DNA from: JAICNG01 sp035249985
GTDB lineage: Bacteria; Gemmatimonadota; Gemmatimonadetes; Gemmatimonadales; Gemmatimonadaceae
Direction: 5' to 3'
NCBI GenBank assembly: GCA_035249985.1
Contig: DATFFP010000008.1
Span: 1 to 64,000, forward strand
Length of the DNA stretch: 64,000 nt
The notes beneath the pieces are model-generated. The model worked only from the letters and a program-made list of their open reading frames with translations, made no database searches and was not told the origin of the DNA. The number at the start of each line of letters is the position of its first letter. Positions within the stretch are counted from its first letter, which is position 1. A program made the translations under genes and the position numbers. Shown one piece after another: positions 41,377 through 48,582 of this stretch.

Positions 41377-42375
41377 ATGCGTTTTTCATCGATTCTGCTG
41401 ATCCCCGCGGTCGCGGTCTTCTCCGGCACCGCCGCGGCGCAGGACACGACTCGCGCGCCGCGCCCCGACAGCACCACCGCCGACACGGCGACCGCGGCCG
41501 CCACCACCCCGGCTGCGGTGAAGAAGCCGGTCGCGGCCCGGCCCTCGAAGCCGGCACCCGTCTGGCCGGTCAAGGGCCCGATGCCGCTTCCGGGATCGAT
41601 CCTTCCGCACTCGCGGATCGTCGCGTTCTACGGCAATCCACTTTCGAAGCGAATGGGGATTCTTGGCGCCCTGCCGCCAGAACGCATGCTCGCCAAGCTC
41701 GACACGGTGGTCGCGGAGTGGCGTGCCGCGGATTCCCTCACCGTGGTGCAGCCGGCGCTGCATTTCATCGCCGTGGTCGCGCAGGCGGCGCCCGGCCGGG
41801 ACGGGAAGTATCGCGCCCGTATGGCCGACACGCTGATCGATCGCGTGCTGAGTTGGGCGGAAACGCGAAACGCGATCGTCTTTCTCGATCTTCAGGTGGG
41901 AAAGAGCACCTTGCAGGACGAGCTGCCCCGCCTCGCGAAGTACCTCTCGCTGCCGAACGTCCATCTCGGCATCGATCCCGAATTCTCGATGAAGCGCGGA
42001 GGACGCCCTGGCGAGCGCGTCGGCACGTACGACGCCACCGACATCAACTACGCGACGGCATTCCTCGCGGATCTCGTGACACAGCACAACCTGCCGCCGA
42101 AGGTGTTCGTGGTGCACCGGTTCACGCGTCCGATGGTCACCAACACGGGCAAGATCACGCTCGACCCGCGCGTGCAGATCGTGATGCACATGGATGGATG
42201 GGGCTGGCCGTCACTGAAGAAGGAATCCTACCGGCGCTACATCTATCAGGAGCCCGTGCAGTTCACGGGATTCAAGCTCTTCTATCGCAACGACACGAAG
42301 GCGGGGCATCCGTTGATGACGCCGTCGGAAGTGCTCAAGCTCGAGCCCAAACCGGTGTACATCCAGTACCAGTAA
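41377..42375 (+). CDS. Conserved secreted protein of unknown function
   Basis: 332 residues. Signal peptide (SSILLIPAVAVFSGTAAAQ), then a Pro/Ala/Thr-rich linker to about residue 65, then one compact domain with highly conserved-looking blocks: HSRIVAFYGNPLSKRMGILG, ALHFIAVVAQAAPGRDGKYR, VFLDLQVGKSTLQDELPRLA, VHLGIDPEFSMK, FVVHRFTRPMV, QIVMHMDGWG and FTGFKLFYRNDTK. The pattern of strands ending in short acidic or His motifs suggests a TIM-barrel hydrolase fold. I recall near-identical blocks in uncharacterised secreted proteins of actinobacteria and Gemmatimonadota. No function is assigned. Confidence 0.8.
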   Translation: MRFSSILLIPAVAVFSGTAAAQDTTRAPRPDSTTADTATAAATTPAAVKKPVAARPSKPAPVWPVKGPMPLPGSILPHSRIVAFYGNPLSKRMGILGALPPERMLAKLDTVVAEWRAADSLTVVQPALHFIAVVAQAAPGRDGKYRARMADTLIDRVLSWAETRNAIVFLDLQVGKSTLQDELPRLAKYLSLPNVHLGIDPEFSMKRGGRPGERVGTYDATDINYATAFLADLVTQHNLPPKVFVVHRFTRPMVTNTGKITLDPRVQIVMHMDGWGWPSLKKESYRRYIYQEPVQFTGFKLFYRNDTKAGHPLMTPSEVLKLEPKPVYIQYQ

Positions 42376-42397
42376 CCGCGCGTCGTTGGAGCGACGA

Positions 42398-42892
42398 GTG
42401 CTCGTTCTGCTCCGCCACCTGTTCGCCATTCTGGTGCTTCCCGTCGTGATGGCCATCCTCGTCCCGAGCTGGCTCCTCACGCGGTATGCCGCGGTCGACT
42501 CGCGGTGGGACGCAGCGTCCGCACTCACGTGGCCAATGCGAGGGTTCGGCGCGATCCTGCTGCTCGGTGGATTCGTGCTCTTCGTCTGGTGCGTCACGCT
42601 GTTCGCGCGCGTCGGGCAAGGCACGCTCGCACCCTGGGATCCCACGCAGCGGCTCGTCGCGGTGGGTCCCTACCGCTACGCTCGGAACCCGATGATCACC
42701 GGTGTCGCCACCGTCCTGGCAGGATGGGCTGCGTTCACCGGCTCGTGGGTGCTGGCGCTGTGGCTGGTGGCGTTCGTCGCCTTCAACTCGCTGTACTTCG
42801 TGCTCGTGGAGGAGCCGGGGCTCGAGCATCGGTTTGGCGCGCCATACCGTGAGTACAAGGCGCACGTCCCGCGATGGATCCCTCGACCTTAG
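42398..42892 (+). CDS. Isoprenylcysteine methyltransferase-like (ICMT/PEMT) membrane protein
   Basis: 164 residues from GTG 42398 with GGAG 7 nt upstream. Four to five hydrophobic segments, with the C-terminal family block GPYRYARNPMITGVATVLAG and the final EEPGLEHRFGAPYREYKAHVPRW, which bind S-adenosylmethionine in PEMT/ICMT enzymes (PF04191/PF04140). Bacterial members methylate phospholipids or unknown small lipids. Its TAG overlaps the TAA of the convergent histidine kinase gene by 4 bp. Confidence 0.88.
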   Translation: MLVLLRHLFAILVLPVVMAILVPSWLLTRYAAVDSRWDAASALTWPMRGFGAILLLGGFVLFVWCVTLFARVGQGTLAPWDPTQRLVAVGPYRYARNPMITGVATVLAGWAAFTGSWVLALWLVAFVAFNSLYFVLVEEPGLEHRFGAPYREYKAHVPRWIPRP

Positions 42893-44316
42893 GCCGACAG
42901 CCGCGCCTTCGGCTCGATGGCGATCGGGAACCGGAGGCGAAAGCGAGCGCCCCCCTCCTCCCGGTTCTCGGCGGTGACGCTGCCCCCATGCTCGGTGATG
43001 ATCTCGCGCGCGATCCAGAGACCAAGGCCGGTGCCCTTGCCGACGGGCTTCGTCGTGAAGAAGCGATCGAAGACACGCTCCGCGACATCGGGCGCGAACC
43101 CCGGGCCGGTATCCTCGACACAGAGCCACACTTGCGTTGGATCGCCGCCAGCCGTCACGCGCACGACACGCGGGCCGCTGCGACCCTCCATCGCCTGCAC
43201 CGCATTGATCACGAGATTGAGCACGATCTGCTCGAGCCTGCTCGCGAATCCCCGGATCGTTGGCAAGCCCTCGGGCAGCTCGGCTTGAATGGATACGCGC
43301 TGCTCGCGCAGAAGTGGTCGAAGCACCGCCAGCGCCTGCGTCGCCACTTGCGAGAGTGAGATGCCGTCGTCCCGCGCCTCGCGTGGGTGCGAGACGCGCA
43401 GAAGATCGCGGACCACCGCCGCGGTCCGACGGGACTCCTTGATGATCCCATCGACGTCCTCGCGCTGCGATGCCGTGAGCGGCGTCGTCTTCAGCATTTC
43501 GGCGAGCATCGAGATGGAAGCCAGCGGGTTGTTTACCTCGTGCACGACCGTCGCCGCGAGGGTGCCGACCGCGGCCAGCTTGTCCGCCTCCTGCAGACGA
43601 ACTGCGAGAGCGCGCTCCTCGGCATCGCGCTGCACCTGGGCCGTCAGCCCGCGCCGAAGTGTCTGTGCCTGCCGCGCGGTAGCGTAGGTTGCGGCACCGC
43701 CAGCAACGGCGAGAAAGAAGATGCGCGCGCCTTCATCGAACAGCGACGATCCGGCCATGATGGGCGTGTCGAGGGGATTCCCCACCAGGACCAGCTGGCC
43801 GGTCAGTACGAGGAGCGCGACGAGACCCCCGTACTCGCCGATTGCGAGCGCTGACACGCCAGCGGCACGCCGCCACGAATTGGTGAGCGTCTGCGCGGCG
43901 ATCACCACCGTGTACGCGAGAAACATCGGCGACTTCACGGCCAGTTCCGCTCGGCCGAACACCCCATAGCCGGCGAGCAAGAGGGTGAGGGCAGTCGTAT
44001 CGACGATGGCGTTCAGTGTCGACAACCAGCGCGGCGCGTACCCTTTTCGGTGGAACATCAACTGCTGGCCCGCCGTCCACAGCAGCATCGGGAGAAGAAC
44101 CGCGACGTTCACGCGATTCAACTCCCATGTCAGCCGAGTAGAGTACAGCGCGCTGGCGAGGGCGAGCAGGACCAGAACGACCGCGCGCACCCCATTGAGC
44201 ACTCGTTCGCTGCGCACTCGCTCGACATCGAGGAGCTGAGTGGTGAGTTGCGCGATGAGTGACGTGGGCGTGTCGGCAGCGTGATACTGCGGCGCGGGTC
44301 CAGGCGGTGGGAGCAT
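42889..44316 (-). CDS. Membrane sensor histidine kinase with six-helix input domain
   Basis: 475 residues. Residues about 40-215 contain six hydrophobic helices with very short loops, so the sensor is probably intramembrane. A coiled linker (ARQAQTLRRGLTAQVQRDAEERALAVRLQEA) leads to HisKA with the phospho-acceptor VVHEVNNPLASIS, then HATPase with NLVINAVQAM, EDTGPGF, FFTTKPVGKGTGLGLWIAREI. All catalytic boxes are intact. No response regulator is adjacent. It is divergent from the zinc-ribbon miniprotein gene. Confidence 0.9.
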   Translation of the reverse strand: MLPPPGPAPQYHAADTPTSLIAQLTTQLLDVERVRSERVLNGVRAVVLVLLALASALYSTRLTWELNRVNVAVLLPMLLWTAGQQLMFHRKGYAPRWLSTLNAIVDTTALTLLLAGYGVFGRAELAVKSPMFLAYTVVIAAQTLTNSWRRAAGVSALAIGEYGGLVALLVLTGQLVLVGNPLDTPIMAGSSLFDEGARIFFLAVAGGAATYATARQAQTLRRGLTAQVQRDAEERALAVRLQEADKLAAVGTLAATVVHEVNNPLASISMLAEMLKTTPLTASQREDVDGIIKESRRTAAVVRDLLRVSHPREARDDGISLSQVATQALAVLRPLLREQRVSIQAELPEGLPTIRGFASRLEQIVLNLVINAVQAMEGRSGPRVVRVTAGGDPTQVWLCVEDTGPGFAPDVAERVFDRFFTTKPVGKGTGLGLWIAREIITEHGGSVTAENREEGGARFRLRFPIAIEPKARLSA

Positions 44317-44399
44317 CTCGACGGATGGACTGATGATTGCGAGCGAGCGTCACGCACCGCATTGCGATCGGCGGCGCCGCGGAGCATCCTCAGCACATC

Positions 44400-44612
44400 A
44401 TGCGAGGCTCGGCAACGGAGCGTTTGAAATGCGAGCGATGCGGCGCGCGGCTCGGGCTGTCCGGAGGGACAGTCTGCTCCGGCTGCCGCGAGCTGTTGTG
44501 CGGGCGACACTTTGGCCCGGGGACAGGGTCGCTGTGCGACGCATGCCGTAACCCGCTTCGGCGGCGCCGAAGCTTGCTCCGCCCCTGGATTCGTACCCGC
44601 AGCGCCGGCTAG
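44400..44612 (+). CDS. Zinc-ribbon miniprotein
   Basis: 70 residues from ATG 44400. Three closely spaced Cys pairs (CERCGARLG, CSGC, CGRHF, CDACRNP) give seven Cys and one His in a 45-residue stretch, consistent with one or two bound zinc ions, followed by a very basic tail (RRRRSLLRPWIRTR). The density of CxxC pairs makes chance unlikely, but the ribosome site is weak. It could bind nucleic acid. It stands between a divergent kinase gene and a convergent operon. Confidence 0.5.
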   Translation: MRGSATERLKCERCGARLGLSGGTVCSGCRELLCGRHFGPGTGSLCDACRNPLRRRRSLLRPWIRTRSAG

Positions 44613-44641
44613 CGCTCGACGCCGCGGGTCCTCCCCGCCGA

Positions 44642-45055
44642 TCAGCGCCTGGCCGGTCGGAGCACGTGGAGTGTGTCCTGTTGGCGGGGCTCCAGCAGAT
44701 TCTTGATGCGAACGAGTAGCGCCATGTGCGCGCGCTTGATCTCGCGCTCGATTTCCAGCACACGATCCACTTGCGCCAGCGTCTGCACCTCATCCACCCT
44801 CGGGCCTTGCACGAGCTCCGTCAGCTTCTGCGCCTCGTCCTGCATCTTCCACTGGAGATCGACGACCTTGAGCTGCAAGTCCCGAATCCCCTGCGTGATC
44901 GATGTGCGTTGCTCCGGCGTGAGGCGGAGCGCTTGCTGGTGTTGCATCACCAGCTCCGGTGGAAAGAGATATCTCGCGAAGTCCGGCTCCGGTTCCTGCG
45001 CAGCCAATGGCGCAGCGATGAGCAGAAGAATCGCGTATCGGCATGAATGCATCAT
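44642..45055 (-). CDS. Periplasmic Spy/CpxP-like protein with LTPEQ motif
   Basis: 137 residues. Signal peptide (AILLLIAAPLAAQ), then an all-helical protein with the LTPEQRTSI motif typical of CpxP/Spy/CnrX-type periplasmic stress proteins and long amphipathic helices (IRDLQLKVVDLQWKMQDEAQKLTELV, EIEREIKRAHMALLVRIKNLL without breaks). It is the last gene of a three-gene unit with an ECF sigma factor and a membrane anti-sigma factor, joined by ATGA overlaps. By analogy with CnrX or Spy it may sense or buffer periplasmic stress for the anti-sigma factor. Confidence 0.78.
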   Translation of the reverse strand: MMHSCRYAILLLIAAPLAAQEPEPDFARYLFPPELVMQHQQALRLTPEQRTSITQGIRDLQLKVVDLQWKMQDEAQKLTELVQGPRVDEVQTLAQVDRVLEIEREIKRAHMALLVRIKNLLEPRQQDTLHVLRPARR

Positions 45056-45438
45056 GAGGGAGTCCTTTGAGAACGTGTGGATTCTGACGCGGGCGAATGG
45101 CCCCGCAGGTCGATCGGCGTCCAGTCGTCAGGCGATCCCACCGCTGGCACCGAGCGCAGCAACTCGCTTCCCGGCGTAATGAGCAGAAAGTCCGTGGGCG
45201 ACTCCCAGGTCACGGCTCCAAGATCGACGAGCTGACGCGCCAGGGTCGGCGGAGTTGGGTCTGGCCGACCGAGCACGAGCGCGATCAGGACGATGGCCGC
45301 CGCCACCGCGAGGCGCGCGACCGGTCTCCAGCGTGGCGCCACCGTCGCGACCGGCGTCCGATACGACGGAACGCGAGCGCGATCTTCCCGTTTCAGTCGC
45401 GAGAACAGCTCTCGGAGCTCGCGATCGTCGTCGGTCAT
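45052..45438 (-). CDS. Single-pass membrane anti-sigma factor-like protein
   Basis: 128 residues: a short cytoplasmic N-terminus (RELRELFSRLKREDRARVPSY), one transmembrane helix (LAVAAAIVLIALVLG at about 43-57) and a periplasmic part of about 65 residues. The N-terminal helix resembles the sigma-binding region of small anti-sigma factors, but no zinc-binding HxxxCxxC motif is present. Position between the ECF sigma gene (ATGA overlap) and the Spy-like gene (ATGA overlap) is the main evidence for the role. Confidence 0.7.
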   Translation of the reverse strand: MTDDDRELRELFSRLKREDRARVPSYRTPVATVAPRWRPVARLAVAAAIVLIALVLGRPDPTPPTLARQLVDLGAVTWESPTDFLLITPGSELLRSVPAVGSPDDWTPIDLRGHSPASESTRSQRTPS

Positions 45439-45947
45439 CGCGCATCCTCCATCGTCAGCAATTCGCGAAGGCGCTGCTTCCCGCGCTCGTAATGCGTGCG
45501 TGCCGTCCCGATCGAGATGCCAAGCACACCGGCGGCTTCAGCGATCGTCAGGTCCTGATAGAAGACCAGATGCAGCAGCTGCCGTTGGCGTGCCGATAAC
45601 GTCGCGAGTGCGCCAACGAGGCGCGCCGCGGATTCCGAGTTGCCGACGACGGCCGCCGGGTCGGGCGATGGGTCAGCTCGCTCGGTCAGCGATGCGGATC
45701 GGAAGCGTCGCAACGCTCGCCATCGGCGATGCTCCGCGGCCGTTCGCCGTATGACCCCAAACAGCCAGGTCTTGAGGGCTGAGCGCGACGAAAAGACCGC
45801 GCGCCCATCCAGCACTTTGAGATAGCTCGTCTGCAACACGTCCTCCGCCTCGGTACGATCTCGGCCGCAGCACGCCATCGCCCAGGCGAAGCAGTCGGCA
45901 TGGTAGCGCTCGAGCTCGGCTTCGACGTTTGCCCGCGCGATCTCCAA
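45435..45947 (-). CDS. ECF-type RNA polymerase sigma factor
   Basis: 170 residues started at TTG 45945-45947 with GGAGA 7 nt upstream. Region 2 at about 15-80 (FAWAMACCGRDRTEAEDVLQTSYLKVLDG, then KTWLFGVIRRTAAEHRR) and region 4 at about 110-165 (LATLSARQRQLLHLVFYQDLTIAEAAGVLGISIGTARTHYERGKQRL) are clear. There is no region 1 or 3. It directs polymerase to stress promoters, held off by the coupled downstream membrane protein. The 147-bp spacer upstream probably carries an autoregulated promoter. Confidence 0.92.
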   Translation of the reverse strand: MEIARANVEAELERYHADCFAWAMACCGRDRTEAEDVLQTSYLKVLDGRAVFSSRSALKTWLFGVIRRTAAEHRRWRALRRFRSASLTERADPSPDPAAVVGNSESAARLVGALATLSARQRQLLHLVFYQDLTIAEAAGVLGISIGTARTHYERGKQRLRELLTMEDAR

Positions 45948-46094
45948 ATTCGTTCTCCGGGAGCCGATGGCGTCCTGGGAATGTGTGCGCGGAGGTCCCG
46001 TCCTATATGACGGAGGGAATCCCGAAGCGCTATCTCTGGCGAGCGGGGCGCGCTCCGTTAATTATTCCCGGCAGCCCGAACCGGAGACGCCGAG

Positions 46095-46274
46095 ATGAAG
46101 CGCAAACACCGCCCAGTAATTCCGAAATTCGGACGCACGCCGACCGCGAAGCCCGATCGCCCGCGACCGGACGGTGAGGTTCAGTCCCAGCCGGTGAAGC
46201 CGGTGGCGCCGGCGCGCGTGCAGGTCATCAAGCCGCACTCCACCTCGATGAAGTCGGGACGCCGAGGTTCGTAG
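46095..46274 (+). CDS. Small basic Pro/Lys-rich protein (59 residues)
   Basis: ATG 46095 has GGAGA 8 nt upstream and reads to TAG 46272-46274. The product starts MKRKHRPVIPKFGRTP, has an internal run of KPVAPARVQVIKPHST, and ends SMKSGRRGS. It is strongly basic and Pro-rich and should be disordered. I recall small orphan proteins with the same MKRKH opening and SMK(S/A)GRRG ending in Gemmatimonadota. Function unknown; nucleic-acid binding is a guess. The foldback at 46276 begins directly after its stop. Confidence 0.6.
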   Translation: MKRKHRPVIPKFGRTPTAKPDRPRPDGEVQSQPVKPVAPARVQVIKPHSTSMKSGRRGS

Positions 46275-46275
46275 G

Positions 46276-46371
46276 TCAGGGGTGCTCAGGGTACTCAGGG
46301 TGCTCCGGGTGCTCAGGTGATAGTCGGGTTAGCCAAGCACCCTGAGTCCACTGAGCACCCTGAGCACCCTT
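46276..46371. repeat. Intergenic foldback with GGGTGCTCA units (co-directional genes)
   Basis: The left arm is GGTGCTCAG, GGTACTCAG, GGTGCTCCG, GGTGCTCAG; the right arm is CACCCTGAG, TCCACTGAG, CACCCTGAG, CACCCT. The loop is about 24 nt. It fills the gap between two plus-strand genes and ends 2 nt before the next start codon. Confidence 0.9.
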
Positions 46372-46373
46372 CC

Positions 46374-46955
46374 ATGGATTCCGCCCTTCGCGACGAGCTC
46401 CTTCGCATGGATGCGCGCGATCAGACGGTGCGCACGGAGCTCGCCGCCGACGGCTCACTCTTCAAGGGCTACCACCCGAGGATGGAAGCGGTGCATCGCG
46501 AGCACGCGGCGCGACTGCGCGAGATCATCCTCCACGTGGGATGGCCGGGAGAGAAGCTCGTGGGGAAGGATGGGGCGCACGCAGCGTGGCGCATCGCACA
46601 GCACTCCATTGGCGAGCCGGCCTTCATGCGCGCATGCCGCAAGCTGCTGGACGAAGCGTCCCGGCGTGGCGACGCGCCGCGCTGGCAGTTCGCGATGATG
46701 GACGATCGGATCAAGGCCTTCGAAGGCCTTCCGCAGCGCTACGGATCGCAGCTGCGCGACACGGTCAACGGTCTCGCCCCGTACCCGCTGGAGGATGTCG
46801 AGAAGGTCGAGGAGTGGCGCGCCGAAGTCGGCCTGCCTCGGCTCGGCGAGCTCCTCTCTGGTTTGCGGGAGGAGCCCCCGCCCACGCCCGACGAGATCGC
46901 CGAGCGCGATGCGGCCGAGCTCGAGTGGCGCCGCAAAGTGGGCTGGATCGGCTGA
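46374..46955 (+). CDS. DUF6624-like protein
   Basis: 193 residues from ATG 46374; the longer frame from 46317 would translate the foldback (HPESTEHPEHPS) and is rejected. A soluble helical protein with the block IILHVGWPGEKLVGKDGAHAAWRIAQHSI, RDTVNGLAPYPLEDVEKVEEWRAEVGLP and the acidic C-terminus, as in the DUF6624 family. Its biochemical role is unknown. The TAA-less short gap to the convergent SRPBCC gene is only 2 bp. Confidence 0.75.
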   Translation: MDSALRDELLRMDARDQTVRTELAADGSLFKGYHPRMEAVHREHAARLREIILHVGWPGEKLVGKDGAHAAWRIAQHSIGEPAFMRACRKLLDEASRRGDAPRWQFAMMDDRIKAFEGLPQRYGSQLRDTVNGLAPYPLEDVEKVEEWRAEVGLPRLGELLSGLREEPPPTPDEIAERDAAELEWRRKVGWIG

Positions 46956-46957
46956 CG

Positions 46958-47512
46958 CTACCAGCCTTGCTTGTCGACGTGCTCGGTGGTCGTGCTCCTC
47001 GGCATCATGAACATGAAGGCGCCGTACATGGCGTACATGATCTTCGCCTTGGTCGGCAGATCGCCCGTCTCCAGCTCGTGCTTGAGCAGTCCCAGGATCT
47101 CCCTCCAGCCCGCGGCGACCTTCTCTGGCGCCTTGTGTGCGGTGGTCCACCCGGAGTGTGTGATGGTGACGCGACAGCCGCCCGCCTCTTCCTGAAGCTC
47201 CCAGGTCACGAGCGTAAAGGGTGACACGCTCGTGGTGAACATGTACGTGTGCGAGAACTTGCGCGGCGGCTCGACGGCGACCACCTCACCGACGATGAAG
47301 ACGCGCCTCTTGTCGGGACTGTAGTAGCGAAGCCGGCTGCCCGGCTTGAGCTCGCTCTCGAGCACCGTGTTGTAGAGCGCGCGCTGGATCTTACCCGTCT
47401 TCGTGATCTCGTCCCACACGCGCTGCACCGGGACGTCGATGTGAATGGAAACGACGTGATCCGGCAGCGGAGTGGCAGGCCTCGCGGGCTTCGATTCGGT
47501 GGGACGGTTCAT
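46958..47512 (-). CDS. SRPBCC/AHSA1-family ligand-binding protein
   Basis: 184 residues. The START-like helix-grip pattern is clear: VVSIHIDVPVQRVWDEITKTGKI at the N-terminus, SHTYMFTTSVSPFTLVTWELQEE in the middle and GWREILGLLKHELETG near the end. A C-terminal extension of about 40 residues (KIMYAMYGAFMFMMPRSTTTEHV) is partly hydrophobic. Its ATG overlaps the stop of the ArsR gene (47509-47512). The ArsR-AHSA1 gene pair is common, and the SRPBCC protein is assumed to bind a small hydrophobic ligand. Confidence 0.88.
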   Translation of the reverse strand: MNRPTESKPARPATPLPDHVVSIHIDVPVQRVWDEITKTGKIQRALYNTVLESELKPGSRLRYYSPDKRRVFIVGEVVAVEPPRKFSHTYMFTTSVSPFTLVTWELQEEAGGCRVTITHSGWTTAHKAPEKVAAGWREILGLLKHELETGDLPTKAKIMYAMYGAFMFMMPRSTTTEHVDKQGW

Positions 47513-47856
47513 GCGCGCTCCTCGCGTGCTTCGGTCTCGAGCTCGTTTCGCAGACTCACCAGCGCCTCGGTCCACGGTCTCGTATATCGCGACACCCAGC
47601 GGTCGAAGACGTGCTGGATCGGAACCGGATTCAGGTAATTGTAGCGCTCGCGCCCCTCCCGCCGCGGGACGACGAGCTCTGCCTTCTCGAGCACGCGCAG
47701 ATGCTGCATGACCGCGAACCGCGTGAGCTTCGGAAAGCGCTCGGCGATCGCTCCCGTGGTGAGCGGCCCTTCCCGCAGATGATCGAGGATCGCACGGCGA
47801 GTCGGGCTCGAGAGCGCTTTCCAGACTGGAGCGAGAGGATCGGCGCGTCGGGGCAT
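47509..47856 (-). CDS. ArsR-family transcriptional regulator
   Basis: 115 residues from ATG 47854-47856; the longer frame to 47967 would run over the operator. The winged helix-turn-helix is plain: VWKALSSPTRRAILDHLREGPLTTGAIAERFPKLTRFAVMQHLRVLEKAELV, then REGRERYNYLNPVPIQHVFDRWV. No metal-binding Cys motif is present, so it is probably of the ArsR group paired with SRPBCC proteins rather than a metal sensor. It should bind the palindrome at 47951-47968 and repress its own operon. Confidence 0.9.
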   Translation of the reverse strand: MPRRADPLAPVWKALSSPTRRAILDHLREGPLTTGAIAERFPKLTRFAVMQHLRVLEKAELVVPRREGRERYNYLNPVPIQHVFDRWVSRYTRPWTEALVSLRNELETEAREERA

Positions 47857-47950
47857 TGGGAAACGGCAAAGATGGCGGAGCTCGGAACGTCTCGTGTGGG
47901 CTGGCATCTCCGCCTCCACGGAGGCGCGTCCGCGATGCCGTCCTTGCACA

Positions 47951-47968
47951 TGTGATAATAATATCACA
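47951..47968. promoter_or_regulatory. Candidate ArsR operator and promoter region
   Basis: TGTGATAATAATATCACA is a perfect 7-bp inverted repeat (TGTGATA/TATCACA) around a 4-nt centre, in an unusually AT-rich patch of this GC-rich sequence. It lies in the divergent spacer 94 nt from the ArsR start and 49 nt from the membrane-protein start, so it may control both. Confidence 0.78.
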
Positions 47969-48017
47969 TAATACTTCCGTCAACGGTACCAACAGACATC
48001 ACTGGCGGAGGTGCCCC

Positions 48018-48428
48018 ATGGGGAAGACTGGACGGACGATTCTCGCTGTGTTGGCGGGGGCCGTCGTATGGGCGGTGCTGTGGGTCGGCGGGACGCAGGC
48101 GGCGCAGGCGGCGCTGCCATCGGTCCTCGGGGTGGGACAACCGGTGACCGACGCCGGTGTGCTGGTGGGGTTGATCGTCTACAGCGTCGTGTTATCGACG
48201 CTCGCCGGCTACGTGACCGCCACCATCGCTGCACGGGATCCCATGCGGGCCGTCTGGGCGCTCGCCGTCCTCCAGCTGGTCCTCGGCATCGGGTTCGAGG
48301 CCTCGGCGTGGAACCTCACGCCAGTGTGGTACCACATCGTGTTCCTGGCGCTGATCATCCCGGCGACGATTTACGGAGGGCGGCTACGCGTTAGGCGGCG
48401 TGGCGCCGCGGTGACGGTCTCCGTATGA
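48018..48428 (+). CDS. Small four-helix membrane protein
   Basis: 136 residues from ATG 48018 with GGAGGT 5 nt upstream. Four hydrophobic segments (about 8-30, 48-70, 78-98, 103-122), with an AVVWAVLWVGGTQAAQAALP opening and a basic C-terminus (RLRVRRRG). No family recognised. Divergent from the ArsR gene across the palindrome, so possibly part of the same regulon. Confidence 0.72.
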   Translation: MGKTGRTILAVLAGAVVWAVLWVGGTQAAQAALPSVLGVGQPVTDAGVLVGLIVYSVVLSTLAGYVTATIAARDPMRAVWALAVLQLVLGIGFEASAWNLTPVWYHIVFLALIIPATIYGGRLRVRRRGAAVTVSV

Positions 48429-48582
48429 CGCCGCGGCCATGGCGAACGACGCGACATCCGTTGTCGCCAGCGAACAATTCCCGGCATCCCCGGGTCCGAA
48501 GGCTCCGAGCAAAGCCCGAACTCGTTTCGACGACGCCCGGCAAATCGTCTGAACAGGAGATCGAACACGTCCATCCTGTGAT

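Noticed and set aside
46317..46373. Extension of the DUF6624-like protein (HPESTEHPEHPS)
   Set aside because: It translates the foldback arm; ATG 46374 is the natural start.
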